From assembly GCA_038562165.1 (NCBI GenBank), contig JBCFAO010000006.1:1-64000 (forward strand): a stretch of DNA of 64,000 nucleotides, given 5' to 3'. The DNA is from WRMS01 sp038562165. Its GTDB lineage: Bacteria; Bacillota; Peptococcia; DRI-13; UBA5745. Position numbers and translations under genes: made by a program. Below the pieces are notes generated by a model that had not been told where the DNA came from, searched no databases, and saw only the letters and a list, made by a program, of their open reading frames with translations. The number at the start of each line of letters is the position of its first letter. Within the stretch, counting starts at the first letter, position 1. This document shows, one piece after another, positions 34,832 to 43,632 of the stretch.

Positions 34832-34952
34832 TTCTATCAAACGTTCTCTATCCAGAGCCTTTTATTAAGGGGCTTCTATCCAGAGCTTCTATCAAACGCT
34901 TCTATCAAAGGTCTTCTATCCAGAGCTTCTATCAAACGCTTCTATCAAACAT
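34832..34952. repeat. TTCTATC(CAGAG/AAACG)C repeats inside the isc operon
   Basis: The 177-bp gap between iscS and iscU is filled with 13-bp units (CTTCTATCCAGAG, CTTCTATCAAACG). A 37-bp block at 34873-34909 recurs exactly at 34913-34949, a 40-bp period. Confidence 0.85.
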
Positions 34953-34975
34953 TCTTTATTCAAAGCCTTCTTCGG

Positions 34976-36157
34976 TCAGGCCTTTTCTTCATTCATCAAG
35001 CGTTCCCAGACCGGGGAAATATCCCGCAGATAAGCTACGATTGGAGGCAGCTCTTTCAGAATATAATCGATGTCTTCCTCCGTGGTGTAACGGGATAAGG
35101 ACAGGCGCAGGGAGCCGTGAGCAATTTCGTGGGGCAGGCCGATGGCTAAAAGCACGTGGCTGGGATCCAGGCTGCCTGAGGTGCAGGCGGAGCCGGAAGA
35201 GCCGGCAATACCCTTCATATCCAGAGATAAGAGAAGGGATTCGCCTTCAATGCCCTCAAAACAAAAACTGACGTTGTTGGGCAGCCGTTTTTCGGGATGG
35301 CCGTTGAGACGGCTGCGGGAAATTGGCTGTAAGCCGGCAATCAGCTTGTCCCGTAAGGCCGCTACTTTGGGCATTTCTTCTGCCATAGCATCGCAAGCTT
35401 CTTGGAAGGCCGCGGCCATGCCCATGATGGCTGCCAGGTTTTCGGTGCCGGGCCGTTTGCCCCGCTCCTGGCCGCCGCCGTGAATCAGATTGCCTAAAGG
35501 AATCGTCCGGCGGCAATAGAGAAGGCCCACGCCCTTGGGACCGTGGAATTTATGAGCGGATAAAGAAAGCATATCGATGGACTGCTCCACTACATTGATA
35601 TGCAGGTGGCCGGCGGCCTGGACGGCGTCGGTATGGAAGGGGACGCCCTTTTCCCGACACAACTGGCCGATTTCCTTAATAGGCTGAATGGTGCCGATTT
35701 CATTATTAGCATACATAATGGAAACTAAAGCCGTATCGGGACGGATGGCGGCTGCCAGCTCCTCCAGGCGAACCAGACCGTCGTCGTGTACATCCAAATA
35801 GGTTACTTCAAAGCCCTGCTTCTCCATTTGCTGCATGGTGTGCAGAAGGGCGTGATGTTCAAAGGTAGTGGTAATTAAATGCTTTTTACCCTTTTTCTCG
35901 CCTAAACGGGCGGCATTGTGTACAGCCCAGTTGTCGGCTTCCGTACCGCCGGAGGTAAAATAAATCTCCCGGGCGTCGCAGCCCAGATAGCGGGCCATGG
36001 TTTGCCGGGCCTCATTCATAGCGGCGGCGGCTTCCTGGCCAAAAGTGTGGAGGCTGGAAGGATTGCCATAGGTTTCGCTGAAATAAGGGAGCATAACCTC
36101 CAAAGCATGAGAACTTACCGCAGTGGTAGCGGCGTTGTCCGCATAAACTTGACGCAT
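34976..36157 (-). CDS. iscS: cysteine desulfurase
   Basis: 393 residues. The PLP lysine is K203 (SAHKFHGPKG) and the sulfur-carrying C325 lies in a flexible SSGSACTSG loop, the group I (NifS/IscS) arrangement. It converts cysteine to alanine and passes sulfane sulfur to IscU. Located between iscR and iscU in one transcript, 52 bp after iscR. Confidence 0.93.
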   Translation of the reverse strand: MRQVYADNAATTAVSSHALEVMLPYFSETYGNPSSLHTFGQEAAAAMNEARQTMARYLGCDAREIYFTSGGTEADNWAVHNAARLGEKKGKKHLITTTFEHHALLHTMQQMEKQGFEVTYLDVHDDGLVRLEELAAAIRPDTALVSIMYANNEIGTIQPIKEIGQLCREKGVPFHTDAVQAAGHLHINVVEQSIDMLSLSAHKFHGPKGVGLLYCRRTIPLGNLIHGGGQERGKRPGTENLAAIMGMAAAFQEACDAMAEEMPKVAALRDKLIAGLQPISRSRLNGHPEKRLPNNVSFCFEGIEGESLLLSLDMKGIAGSSGSACTSGSLDPSHVLLAIGLPHEIAHGSLRLSLSRYTTEEDIDYILKELPPIVAYLRDISPVWERLMNEEKA

Positions 36158-36209
36158 AATATATACACCTTCTTTCTATCCACTCTGTGGATGGTGAACG
36201 GCAAGGTTT

Positions 36210-36671
36210 TTACTGGCAGGGGTGTTGCCCGGCAGAAATATCTTCGCCATCCTTTAATTGTTGGCTATATCCGGCGGCAATATCCGCCAGAGTAACTTGA
36301 TTGACGTAGTTGTTAACCACATCGGATAATCCCTGCCAGAAAGGCAAGGTGGGGCAAAAAGCGGCGCCGGGACAAGTATTGGGCTGATCCTGCAGACAGG
36401 CTGTAGGAGAAAGATCGCCCTCCGTCACCCGCAGAATATCGCCGATGGAATAATCCTCCGGCTGCCGGGATAAACGGTAGCCTCCCTGAGGCCCCCGCAG
36501 GCTGCGAATGTAGCCTGCCCGGCATAGCTGGGCCACGATTTGCTCCAGATATTTCATGGAGACGGACTGACGTTTGGAAACGTCTTTTAATGAAGTATAG
36601 CTGCCCTCTTGCTGCATTGCCAGATCCAGCATCAGGCGAAGGGCATAACGACCTTTTGTGGATATTTTCAT
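36210..36671 (-). CDS. iscR: Rrf2-family regulator, IscR-like
   Basis: 153 residues. Rrf2 winged helix (MKISTKGRYALRLMLDLA; 'SMKYLEQIVAQLCRAGYIRSLRGPQGGYRL') and three cysteines C92, C100 and C106 that resemble the IscR cluster ligands (92, 98, 104). It likely senses Fe-S status and represses its own operon through the palindrome at 36691-36706. A CymR-type role is possible but less likely with these cysteines. Confidence 0.88.
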   Translation of the reverse strand: MKISTKGRYALRLMLDLAMQQEGSYTSLKDVSKRQSVSMKYLEQIVAQLCRAGYIRSLRGPQGGYRLSRQPEDYSIGDILRVTEGDLSPTACLQDQPNTCPGAAFCPTLPFWQGLSDVVNNYVNQVTLADIAAGYSQQLKDGEDISAGQHPCQ

Positions 36672-36690
36672 ATTGCATCACCTATACCGA

Positions 36691-36706
36691 TTATACCACG
36701 GTATAA
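36691..36706 (-). promoter_or_regulatory. Rrf2 operator overlapping the isc promoter
   Basis: TTATACCACGGTATAA is a perfect 16-bp palindrome and contains the minus-strand -10 TATAAT. It resembles IscR/Rrf2 boxes (ATACC-N2-GGTAT). Lies 20 bp upstream of iscR. Confidence 0.75.
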
Positions 36707-36873
36707 CTAGGAAATAAAGACCCTTTTTTCCTAGTTAGAATGTATACAATTATGCTTATCTACGCGGAATAATATAGGCAATGTTTGGTTATTCCGTTGA
36801 CAGCTTTATTGGCGGCGGATAAACTGAAGGTTATAATTGAGCACAACATTCGTAATTTAGGAGGGAAAAATCA

Positions 36874-37722
36874 ATGCCGGAATTGCCGGAAGTCGAAACA
36901 TTGCGCCGCAGCTTGGCCACCTGTCTGGAGGGACAAGTGATAGACGGCTTGCAAATCATACAGCCCAGCGTACTGCTGCCGGATTCCCGGGATTATGCCC
37001 TGATTTTGCCGGGCCAGGCCATCGTAAGCTTTGGCCGCCGGGGCAAATACCTGCTTTTGGAGCTTAGTCACGGCCAGCAGTTGATAATCCACTTGCGGAT
37101 GACGGGCCGCCTTTTGTGGTATGTCAAGGGAGCGCCGCCGGTCCTGCATACTCACGTGGTCTTGAATTTTCAAAGCGGGGGACAGCTTCATTTTCAGGAT
37201 GTGCGGCGCTTCGGCCGTTGGTGGCTCACCGAAGGGCGGGAGCTTGAGGGCATACCTGGTTTAACTGGGTTGGCCAGCCTGGGACCGGAGCCTATAGATG
37301 AAGATTTTTCCGCGCAGGTGTTGGCCCAGCGTCTGGCCCGCCGCGCCAAGGCTAAAATTAAGAATGCCCTGCTGGATCAGCAGGTGGTGGCTGGTTTGGG
37401 CAATATTTACGTGGACGAAGCCTTGTTTATCGCCGGCATCCACCCTTTGAGGCCTGCCGGCAGCTTGACCGCCGGGGAACTGGAAGGGCTGGCCTCTGCC
37501 TGCCGCCAGGTTTTGCTGGCGAGTATCGTCAACCGGGGCACCAGCTTCCGGGATTATGTGGACGCCTTAGACCAGATGGGCAATAACCAGAAATATTTGC
37601 AGGTATACCAGCGGGAAGGGGAGCCTTGCCGCCGTTGTGGCAGTGAGCTCCGGCGAATCAAAGTAGGGGGCCGCAGCAGTTTTTTCTGTGCCGATTGTCA
37701 AAAAGAATCCCTACCATTTTAA
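36874..37722 (+). CDS. mutM: formamidopyrimidine-DNA glycosylase
   Basis: 282 residues. Catalytic P2-E3, K58 in GRRGKYL, the helix-two-turn-helix 'GLGNIYVDEALFIAGIHP' and a C-terminal zinc finger with two CxxC (CRRCG, CADCQ). Removes 8-oxoguanine and nicks the strand. ATG 36874 behind AGGAGGG. Divergent from iscR. Confidence 0.94.
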   Translation: MPELPEVETLRRSLATCLEGQVIDGLQIIQPSVLLPDSRDYALILPGQAIVSFGRRGKYLLLELSHGQQLIIHLRMTGRLLWYVKGAPPVLHTHVVLNFQSGGQLHFQDVRRFGRWWLTEGRELEGIPGLTGLASLGPEPIDEDFSAQVLAQRLARRAKAKIKNALLDQQVVAGLGNIYVDEALFIAGIHPLRPAGSLTAGELEGLASACRQVLLASIVNRGTSFRDYVDALDQMGNNQKYLQVYQREGEPCRRCGSELRRIKVGGRSSFFCADCQKESLPF

Positions 37723-37812
37723 ACTGATATACGTTATAATTAAGAGATGAATTCTTATAGAGAATTTCCTGGGAAATTTTCTCGATTCTGCATATGAAGG
37801 GATGAAACGATA

Positions 37813-38448
37813 ATGAAATTTGAGAATGTCACGATTTTTGACCATCCCCTGATCCAGCATAAAATATCATTTTTGCGGGACAAAAATACGGGCAGCAAGG
37901 ATTTCCGGCAGCTGGTGGACGAGATTGCCATGCTGATGGCTTATGAAGTCACCCGGGATCTGCCGTTAAAAGAGGTGGAAGTGGAGACGCCCATTGCCAA
38001 GGCTATGGCCAGACAGTTGGCGGGTCCCAAGATTACTTTGGTACCGGTGCTGCGGGCGGGCTTAGGCATGGTCCATGGCATAGAATCCTTGATTCCCACG
38101 GTGCGCATCGGACATATCGGCCTGTACAGGGATCACGAGACTCTGGAGCCGGTGGAATACTATTGCAAGCTGCCGGAGGAGGTCAAGGAAGGCCTGACCA
38201 TTGTTCTGGACCCCATGCTGGCTACCGGCGGTTCCGCCTCTGCGGCCATCCGTTTTCTGAAAGAAAAAGGGGCCAAGCATATCAAGCTGATGAATATTAT
38301 CGGCGCTAAAACGGGAGTGGAGCGGATTCTTAAAGATCATCCCGATGTCCCGATTTATTGCGGAACCGTAGACGAAGTGCTGAACAGCAATGGCTACATC
38401 AATCCCGGCTTAGGGGACGCCGGCGACCGCTTGTTTGGCACGCTGTAA
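37813..38448 (+). CDS. upp: uracil phosphoribosyltransferase
   Basis: 211 residues. 'PVLRAGLGMVHGI' and the PRPP site 'LDPMLATGGSASAAI' are conserved. It salvages uracil to UMP. A TTATAAT-type -10 lies at about 37734. The gap to the next gene (38449-38522) is purine-rich with AAGTAAGG repeats. Confidence 0.94.
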   Translation: MKFENVTIFDHPLIQHKISFLRDKNTGSKDFRQLVDEIAMLMAYEVTRDLPLKEVEVETPIAKAMARQLAGPKITLVPVLRAGLGMVHGIESLIPTVRIGHIGLYRDHETLEPVEYYCKLPEEVKEGLTIVLDPMLATGGSASAAIRFLKEKGAKHIKLMNIIGAKTGVERILKDHPDVPIYCGTVDEVLNSNGYINPGLGDAGDRLFGTL

Positions 38449-38522
38449 GGAAAATAAGGACAAGCAAGGGCAACCGAGACAATTAAGGGAAGTAAGGGTA
38501 AGTAAGGCAAGGGGAGAGAGAA

Positions 38523-39674
38523 ATGGAAAAAAGCAAAGTATATTTTACAAACCTGCGGACAAAATTCGGCAATAACCTGCTGGTTAAGCTGCGTAATTTG
38601 GCCACTGCGGCGGGGATGAAGGATATAGATTTTGCCGGACGCTATACGGCGATTAAGCTGCATTTGGGCGAGCCGGGCAACCTGGGCTACCTGCGGCCTA
38701 ATTACGCCAAGGTATTGGTGGATATGATCAAGGAGCAGGGCGGCTGGGTCTTTTTGACGGACTGCAACACCCTGTACACCGGCCGCCGCAAAAACGCCGT
38801 AGATCATCTGGAGGCTGCCTTTGAAAACGGCTTCAGTCCCTTTTCTACCGGCTGCCCCATCATTATCGGCGACGGCTTAAAAGGCAACGACGACGTGGAA
38901 GTACCGGTGAAAAACGGCGAACTGGTACAGAAAGCCAAAATCGGCCGGGCTCTGATGGACGCCGATATCGTTATCTCCCTTACCCATTTTAAAGGCCACG
39001 AAAGCACAGGCTTTGGCGGCACGCTAAAGAATTTGGGTATGGGCGGCGGCTCTATTCCCGGCAAGATGGACATGCACTGCGAGGGCAAGCCTAAGATCAA
39101 GGCCGCAAAATGCCGGAGCTGCCGGGCTTGCATCATGGACTGCGGTCAGGATGCCATTACCATGGATCAGGATAATAAGGCCTTCATCCACCAGGATATC
39201 TGCGTAGGCTGCGGCCGCTGCATCAGCGCCTGTCCCTTCGGCGCGGTACAGGTTCCCTGGGATGAGAGCAACAGTGTGTTAAGCAAGAAGATTGCCGAGT
39301 ACGCTCAAGGGGTGGTCCAGGATCGGCCTTGCTTCCATATCAGCCTGATGGTGGATATTTCTCCCGCCTGCGATTGCATGTCCCACAATGATATGCCGAT
39401 TATTCCTGACGTAGGCTTTTTTGCTTCCTTTGATCCGGTGGCTCTGGATAAAGCCTGTGTAGACAAGGCTAAAGGGCAGCCGGTCATTCCCGGCAGCGCC
39501 TTGGACAGGAAGCTGGCTAAGGAAGAAGCGGCCGGCGGCAAAGGGCATAGGGGAATCGGCGATCAGGACGTCTTTACGTTCTGCCATCCTGATACCGATT
39601 GGTTGAGCGGCTTGGAGCACGGCGAGAAAATTGGCCTGGGTTCCATGGATTACGAATTAATCGAGATTGATTAA
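38523..39674 (+). CDS. DUF362 protein with two 4Fe-4S clusters
   Basis: 383 residues. The DUF362 domain surrounds an inserted ferredoxin at about 190-250: CRSCRACIMDC and CVGCGRCISACP. Such proteins are common in anaerobes and probably move electrons, but the reaction is unknown. AGGGGAGAGAG precedes ATG 38523. Confidence 0.85.
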   Translation: MEKSKVYFTNLRTKFGNNLLVKLRNLATAAGMKDIDFAGRYTAIKLHLGEPGNLGYLRPNYAKVLVDMIKEQGGWVFLTDCNTLYTGRRKNAVDHLEAAFENGFSPFSTGCPIIIGDGLKGNDDVEVPVKNGELVQKAKIGRALMDADIVISLTHFKGHESTGFGGTLKNLGMGGGSIPGKMDMHCEGKPKIKAAKCRSCRACIMDCGQDAITMDQDNKAFIHQDICVGCGRCISACPFGAVQVPWDESNSVLSKKIAEYAQGVVQDRPCFHISLMVDISPACDCMSHNDMPIIPDVGFFASFDPVALDKACVDKAKGQPVIPGSALDRKLAKEEAAGGKGHRGIGDQDVFTFCHPDTDWLSGLEHGEKIGLGSMDYELIEID

Positions 39675-39819
39675 GCTAATCAAGATTGACTGGTTAAACG
39701 AGATTTATTAAGGAAAAAAGCGGCAAAGGCCAGAGAAAAAAAGCTAGTGCAAATACCGCTGAAACAGTGTACAATTGATCATATAATGGGGAAGTACAGG
39801 AAGATCGGGAGGATTTAGC

Positions 39820-40848
39820 GTGTTTAGTTTTGGGGAAGATATTGGTATTGACCTGGGGACAGCCAGCATTCTGGTTTATGTAAAAAATAAGGGCATCGTT
39901 TTGAACGAGCCTTCGGTGGTGGCTTTGGACACCAATACCGGTCGGGTAATTTCCGTAGGCAGCGAGGCTTGGGCTATGCTGGGCCGGACCCCCGGCAATA
40001 TTAGGGCTATCCGGCCCATGAAGGAAGGGGTTATCGCCGATTATGAGGTGACGGAGAAGATGCTGCGTTACTTCATTAATAAAGCCATGAGCCGTCAGTT
40101 TTTCAAACCCAGGGTCATGGTGGGCATTCCCTCCGGTGTTACCAGCGTTGAAGAGCGGGCGGTACGCCAGGCGGCTATTGCCGCCGGAGCCAAGCAGTGC
40201 TTTCTTATCGAAGAGCCTTTGGCAGCCGCTTTAGGCGCCGGTCTGGATATTGCGGCTCCTGCCGGCTCCATGGTGGTGGATATCGGCGGCGGCACCACGG
40301 ATATTGCGGTGCTGTCTTTGGGCGGCATCGTTATCAGCAAGTCCGTCCGGGTAGGCGGCGACAAGCTGGATGAGTCTTTAGTCCGCTATATGCGCCGTTA
40401 TCACAATATGATGATCGGTGAGCGGACGGCAGAGGAAATGAAGCAGGAGATCGGCTCGGCCTGGCCGGAAGAGCGGGAAAATAAAGATGTAGAAATCCGG
40501 GGCCGGGATCTGGTCAGCGGCCTGCCGAAAAACATTGTTGTCACTTGTGATGAGGCTCATGAGGCCATGAAGGAGCAGATCGATACCATTGTGGCCGCTT
40601 CCAAGGAAGTGCTGGAGCGGACTCCCCCTGAGCTGGCGGCAGACATCATGGACAAAGGCATCGTGCTCACCGGCGGCGGCGCTTTGCTGCACGGCTTGGA
40701 TATCCGGCTGATGAACGAGACCCAGTTGCCGGTGCACGTGGCGGAAAACCCGGTGCAATGCGTGGCCATGGGTACCGCCAAGGCTTTGGTCAATCTGGAC
40801 CTGTTGGAATCGGCCCGGTCCTTCAAGCGTTCCCAGGGCCGGGGCTAA
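39820..40848 (+). CDS. mbl: MreB/Mbl actin-like shape protein
   Basis: 342 residues. Actin-fold motifs: phosphate 1 'DIGIDLGTASILVYV', phosphate 2 'VVDIGGGTTDIAVL', adenosine 'GIVLTGGGALLHGLD'. It polymerises under the membrane and guides wall synthesis. I use mbl because the gene is alone, without mreCD; mreB is equally possible. GTG 39820 follows GGGAGGA. TATAAT at about 39781 may be its -10. Confidence 0.88.
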   Translation: MFSFGEDIGIDLGTASILVYVKNKGIVLNEPSVVALDTNTGRVISVGSEAWAMLGRTPGNIRAIRPMKEGVIADYEVTEKMLRYFINKAMSRQFFKPRVMVGIPSGVTSVEERAVRQAAIAAGAKQCFLIEEPLAAALGAGLDIAAPAGSMVVDIGGGTTDIAVLSLGGIVISKSVRVGGDKLDESLVRYMRRYHNMMIGERTAEEMKQEIGSAWPEERENKDVEIRGRDLVSGLPKNIVVTCDEAHEAMKEQIDTIVAASKEVLERTPPELAADIMDKGIVLTGGGALLHGLDIRLMNETQLPVHVAENPVQCVAMGTAKALVNLDLLESARSFKRSQGRG

Positions 40849-41062
40849 ATCGGCAGTACGGCATGGGGCCGGGCCGCATGGACTGGGATGGGCGCCCTGG
40901 GTTGGCGCCTGGCGCCTGGAAAGCTGAGCTACGGCGCGTTTGAGCTGCTGAGGCTGGAGCGGTTTTGAGGCTAGACTATCGCAAACTCATCTGAGCTTTG
41001 ACGCCAAAGATTTAGAAATGGCAATGCTGAAGCGGCGAGCTTCACCAACTTTGTTTGCATGA
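40849..41062. other. post-mbl stretch without gene
   Basis: GC-rich sequence with GGCGCC repeated three times (40888-40916) and small hairpins such as TGAAGC/GCTTCA (41030-41045). No coding region supported. Confidence 0.35.
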
Positions 41063-41101
41063 CCCCGGTTGCCGGATTGAAGCGGCTGCCGGGGTTTTTT
41101 T
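41063..41101 (+). terminator. terminator downstream of mbl
   Basis: CCCCGG pairs with CCGGGG across a partly paired 20-nt loop, followed by T7. It is 215 bp after the mbl stop. Confidence 0.8.
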
Positions 41102-41148
41102 GTGCGTAGTTTGAGTAGCGCCAATGGAAGTATGGCCGGGCCGGGGGG

Positions 41149-41197
41149 CACTGAAAAAAGTCGCCTCAGTCTCAGCCGGGTGTACAAAATTTGTACA
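41149..41197 (+). mobile_element. single end of the MITE-like repeat
   Basis: CTGAAAAAAGTCGCCTCAGT and the following TCAGCCGGGTGTACAAAATT match the terminal repeat of the element at 15947-16176, especially its right end. No opposite end is found nearby, so it is a solo or truncated copy. Confidence 0.65.
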
Positions 41198-41302
41198 TGG
41201 AGAATGAACGGATTTTATTTTGCATGGAACAAATTTACCGGCTGTTTACAAAAATTTAAATTTTTTCGGCGTTATTTTTAGGCGGACTTCCTGCCCTTCC
41301 CT

Positions 41303-41331
41303 TTGGGAATTACCGCAAATTGTGATATAAT
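41303..41331 (+). promoter_or_regulatory. promoter of the stalk-type protein gene
   Basis: TTGGGA (41303-41308), 17 bp, TATAAT (41326-41331), 58 bp before the GTG start. Confidence 0.65.
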
Positions 41332-41388
41332 CGGCCTGGAAGAACAAAAACACGACCAGTTAGCCAAATCCTCAAGGAGACAGATCAG

Positions 41389-42057
41389 GTGAAGATTAAG
41401 AAAAGAAAAAAAATAATCCTGACTTCATTGGTTCTGGCCGCTGCTATGGCGTTTTCTTCGCCTCTTTGGGCGGGGGAAGTGCTAATGTCGGAGTCTGGTT
41501 TAGCCAATTGGCTGCAGCAAAAGTTCCTGGCCCGGGAGGACAAGCTGTCGAAGCTGGAGAGCCGGCTGGCAGCCGTAGAGAGCGGTTTGCAGACCTGGGA
41601 GAGTCAGAATTTGTACAAGCTTTATTTGTGGCCGGGCAATACCCAGGTGGAGTATTACAATCCCGGCGGCGTTCCCGGCAGCAAGGACAGCCTTGATGCC
41701 CCGCCTCAGGTCCATGATGGCCGTACTTTTGTGCCTCTGCGTTTTGTAGGTGAGGTCCTGGGGGCGGAAGTGATCTGGAACGGCGATACGCGGCAGGTTA
41801 CTTATGTGACGGACAGCCGCCAGATTTTATTGACTGTGGGACAAAAAGATGTGCAGGTGGCGGGCCAGAACCTGGCTATGGATGCAGCCCCTATGATTAT
41901 TAATGGCCGTACTATGGTGCCGGTGCGCTTTGTGGGCCAGTGGCTGGGGGCTATTGTGAAGTGGGATGAAGGGCTGAAACGGGTGGAAATAGGCTACGTC
42001 AAAGGCGGCAATGCCGGCGGTACGGGCGTCAGCGGCTCCGGCGAAGCTTTGGGTTGA
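41389..42057 (+). CDS. secreted copper-amine-oxidase-N (stalk-like) domain protein
   Basis: 222 residues. Signal peptide ending near WAGE, a short coiled coil (about 40-75), then two copies of the beta-rich motif '(D/N)GRT(F/M)VP(L/V)RFVG...LGA.V.W' characteristic of the copper amine oxidase N-terminal-like domain. In Clostridia this domain is found in envelope proteins, not in oxidases. It may bind wall polymer. GTG 41389 follows AAGGAGA. Confidence 0.8.
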   Translation: MKIKKRKKIILTSLVLAAAMAFSSPLWAGEVLMSESGLANWLQQKFLAREDKLSKLESRLAAVESGLQTWESQNLYKLYLWPGNTQVEYYNPGGVPGSKDSLDAPPQVHDGRTFVPLRFVGEVLGAEVIWNGDTRQVTYVTDSRQILLTVGQKDVQVAGQNLAMDAAPMIINGRTMVPVRFVGQWLGAIVKWDEGLKRVEIGYVKGGNAGGTGVSGSGEALG

Positions 42058-42183
42058 TTTCAGCGGTCCGACTATACAAATATGATGCAATTTTATGATA
42101 CATAATTATAGGAATTGGCACAGTTTGTGACAGAATGCGGCAGGAAGCAAATAATGGCATGCAATAAAACGGAGGAGCTGCCG

Positions 42184-43410
42184 ATGAACGGACAACGAGA
42201 GATTCAAGGGCAAGACGCGTTAGAAGAAATATATAATGAAAGAAAAGCTGCAGTCAAGGCGGCGGCTAAGTCTGCAGATACTTGGTTAGATGCCCAAGAT
42301 ATAGAGGAGGCAAGGGAGGAGGAGAAGCCCCAGCATCCTTTTTTTGAGCTTCCCCCTTTGGAAAGAGTGCAGAAAAAAACCAAAAAAGAAAGAGTTAATG
42401 AAGGGCCGGAATTATGGAAAATTCTGCTGGCCGTCTTAATTTGTATGTTGTTTGCTATGGGTTCTTATATGGTAGGCAAGGTCTATGGCGCTACCTTGAT
42501 TCCTGAGGAACCGGTTTTTGTCAATCCGGGTGAAAATGATGATCAATCAGCTTTGCCGGCAGAACCACAAGGACCCCGGATCCTGACTATGCTGATGATG
42601 GGGACGGACCAGCGGGAGAAAAACGAGCTGGCCCGGGCCGACGTGATTATTCTGGTGACCATGAATCTGGACACTAAGGCCATCAATATGATTTCCATTC
42701 CCCGGGATACCAGGGCTTTGGTTGCCGACACCCAGAAGACTACGAAAATCAATCATGCTCACTCTACCGGCGGACCGGAGCGGATGGTCAAGACGGTGGA
42801 GAACCTGTTGGGAATCAATGTCCATTATTATGTAGAAACGAATTTTCAAGGCTTTGCCAAATGCATCGATATTTTAGGCGGCATCAATTACAATGTGGAA
42901 CGGCGGATGGTTTTGCTGGATGAAGGCATTAACCTCCAGGCCGGCCAGCAGAAGCTGACGGGAGACAAGGCTTTGCAGTATGTGCGCTGGAGAGGGGACG
43001 CTACGGCGGATATCGGCCGGGTAGCCCGGCAGCAAAAATTCCTGCAAGCGGTGCTGCAGCAGTCCATGAACGTGGCCACGGTGCCGAAACTGCCCAGTCT
43101 GGTGGCTGCTCTGCGGGAAAACGTGGAGACGGATATGACCACAGCCCAAATGGTATCGTTGGCTACTCAGTTTATCGACATCAAAAGTTTGAGCATAGAG
43201 GCTACAACCCTGCCGGGAGAGCCGAAGTATATCGGCGGCGGCTCATACTGGGTGATGGACGAGGAAGCGGCTAAGGCTTTAATTATGAATATCTTCAATC
43301 CGCCGGCTGCCGGCACTGAGGAAGCAGAGGGTGCCTCGGAACCGGATGAGGATACTCTGCGGGAGCAGAAGGAAAGTGACGGTTCCTGGGATACTCCGGT
43401 TCAGGAATAG
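42184..43410 (+). CDS. LytR-CpsA-Psr (LCP) family ligase
   Basis: 408 residues. A charged 80-residue cytoplasmic N-terminus, one membrane helix ('ILLAVLICMLFAMGSYMVG'), then the LCP domain with 'MMGTDQREKNELARADVIILV', 'ISIPRDT' and 'RGDATADIGRVARQQKFL'. These carry the Asp/Arg residues that hold the lipid pyrophosphate. It attaches wall glycopolymers to peptidoglycan. GGAGGAG precedes ATG 42184; the frame is open from 42115. Confidence 0.9.
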   Translation: MNGQREIQGQDALEEIYNERKAAVKAAAKSADTWLDAQDIEEAREEEKPQHPFFELPPLERVQKKTKKERVNEGPELWKILLAVLICMLFAMGSYMVGKVYGATLIPEEPVFVNPGENDDQSALPAEPQGPRILTMLMMGTDQREKNELARADVIILVTMNLDTKAINMISIPRDTRALVADTQKTTKINHAHSTGGPERMVKTVENLLGINVHYYVETNFQGFAKCIDILGGINYNVERRMVLLDEGINLQAGQQKLTGDKALQYVRWRGDATADIGRVARQQKFLQAVLQQSMNVATVPKLPSLVAALRENVETDMTTAQMVSLATQFIDIKSLSIEATTLPGEPKYIGGGSYWVMDEEAAKALIMNIFNPPAAGTEEAEGASEPDEDTLREQKESDGSWDTPVQE

Positions 43411-43504
43411 GGACGGTGCCGGGGCGTCAGGTCCAGCCGGCCAGGCATAAGATAAAAATGAAAGATGAATAGCGGCTGCGGTCAAGGGCAAATGATCGCT
43501 GCGT

Positions 43505-43541
43505 AAAAAACCGGCTTTGGGAAGAAACTCCCAAAGCCGGT
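43505..43541 (-). terminator. terminator of the flavoprotein operon
   Basis: A perfect 13-bp stem, ACCGGCTTTGGGA with its complement (43510-43541), followed on the minus strand by T6. Confidence 0.85.
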
Positions 43542-43542
43542 G

Positions 43543-43614
43543 GCGTTAATGGAATTAATAGCGTTAATGGAATTAATAGCGTTAGCAGCATTAGTGGCGT
43601 TAGTGGATTCAGGG
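43543..43614. repeat. 18-bp tandem repeat, four units
   Basis: GCGTTAATGGAATTAATA occurs twice exactly (43543-43560, 43561-43578), then two diverged units beginning GCGTTAG (43579, 43597). It lies in the 3' region of the flavoprotein gene before the terminator. Confidence 0.85.
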
Positions 43615-43632
43615 GAGTCAGGGGTAGGGGCG

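Noticed and set aside
40970..41101. c-di-GMP (GEMM-like) riboswitch downstream of mbl
   Set aside because: Some words resemble the motif (GCAAAC, GACGCCAAAG, GGTTGCCGG) but the spacing and tetraloop/receptor do not fit, and the terminator plus a separate promoter leave no gene to control.
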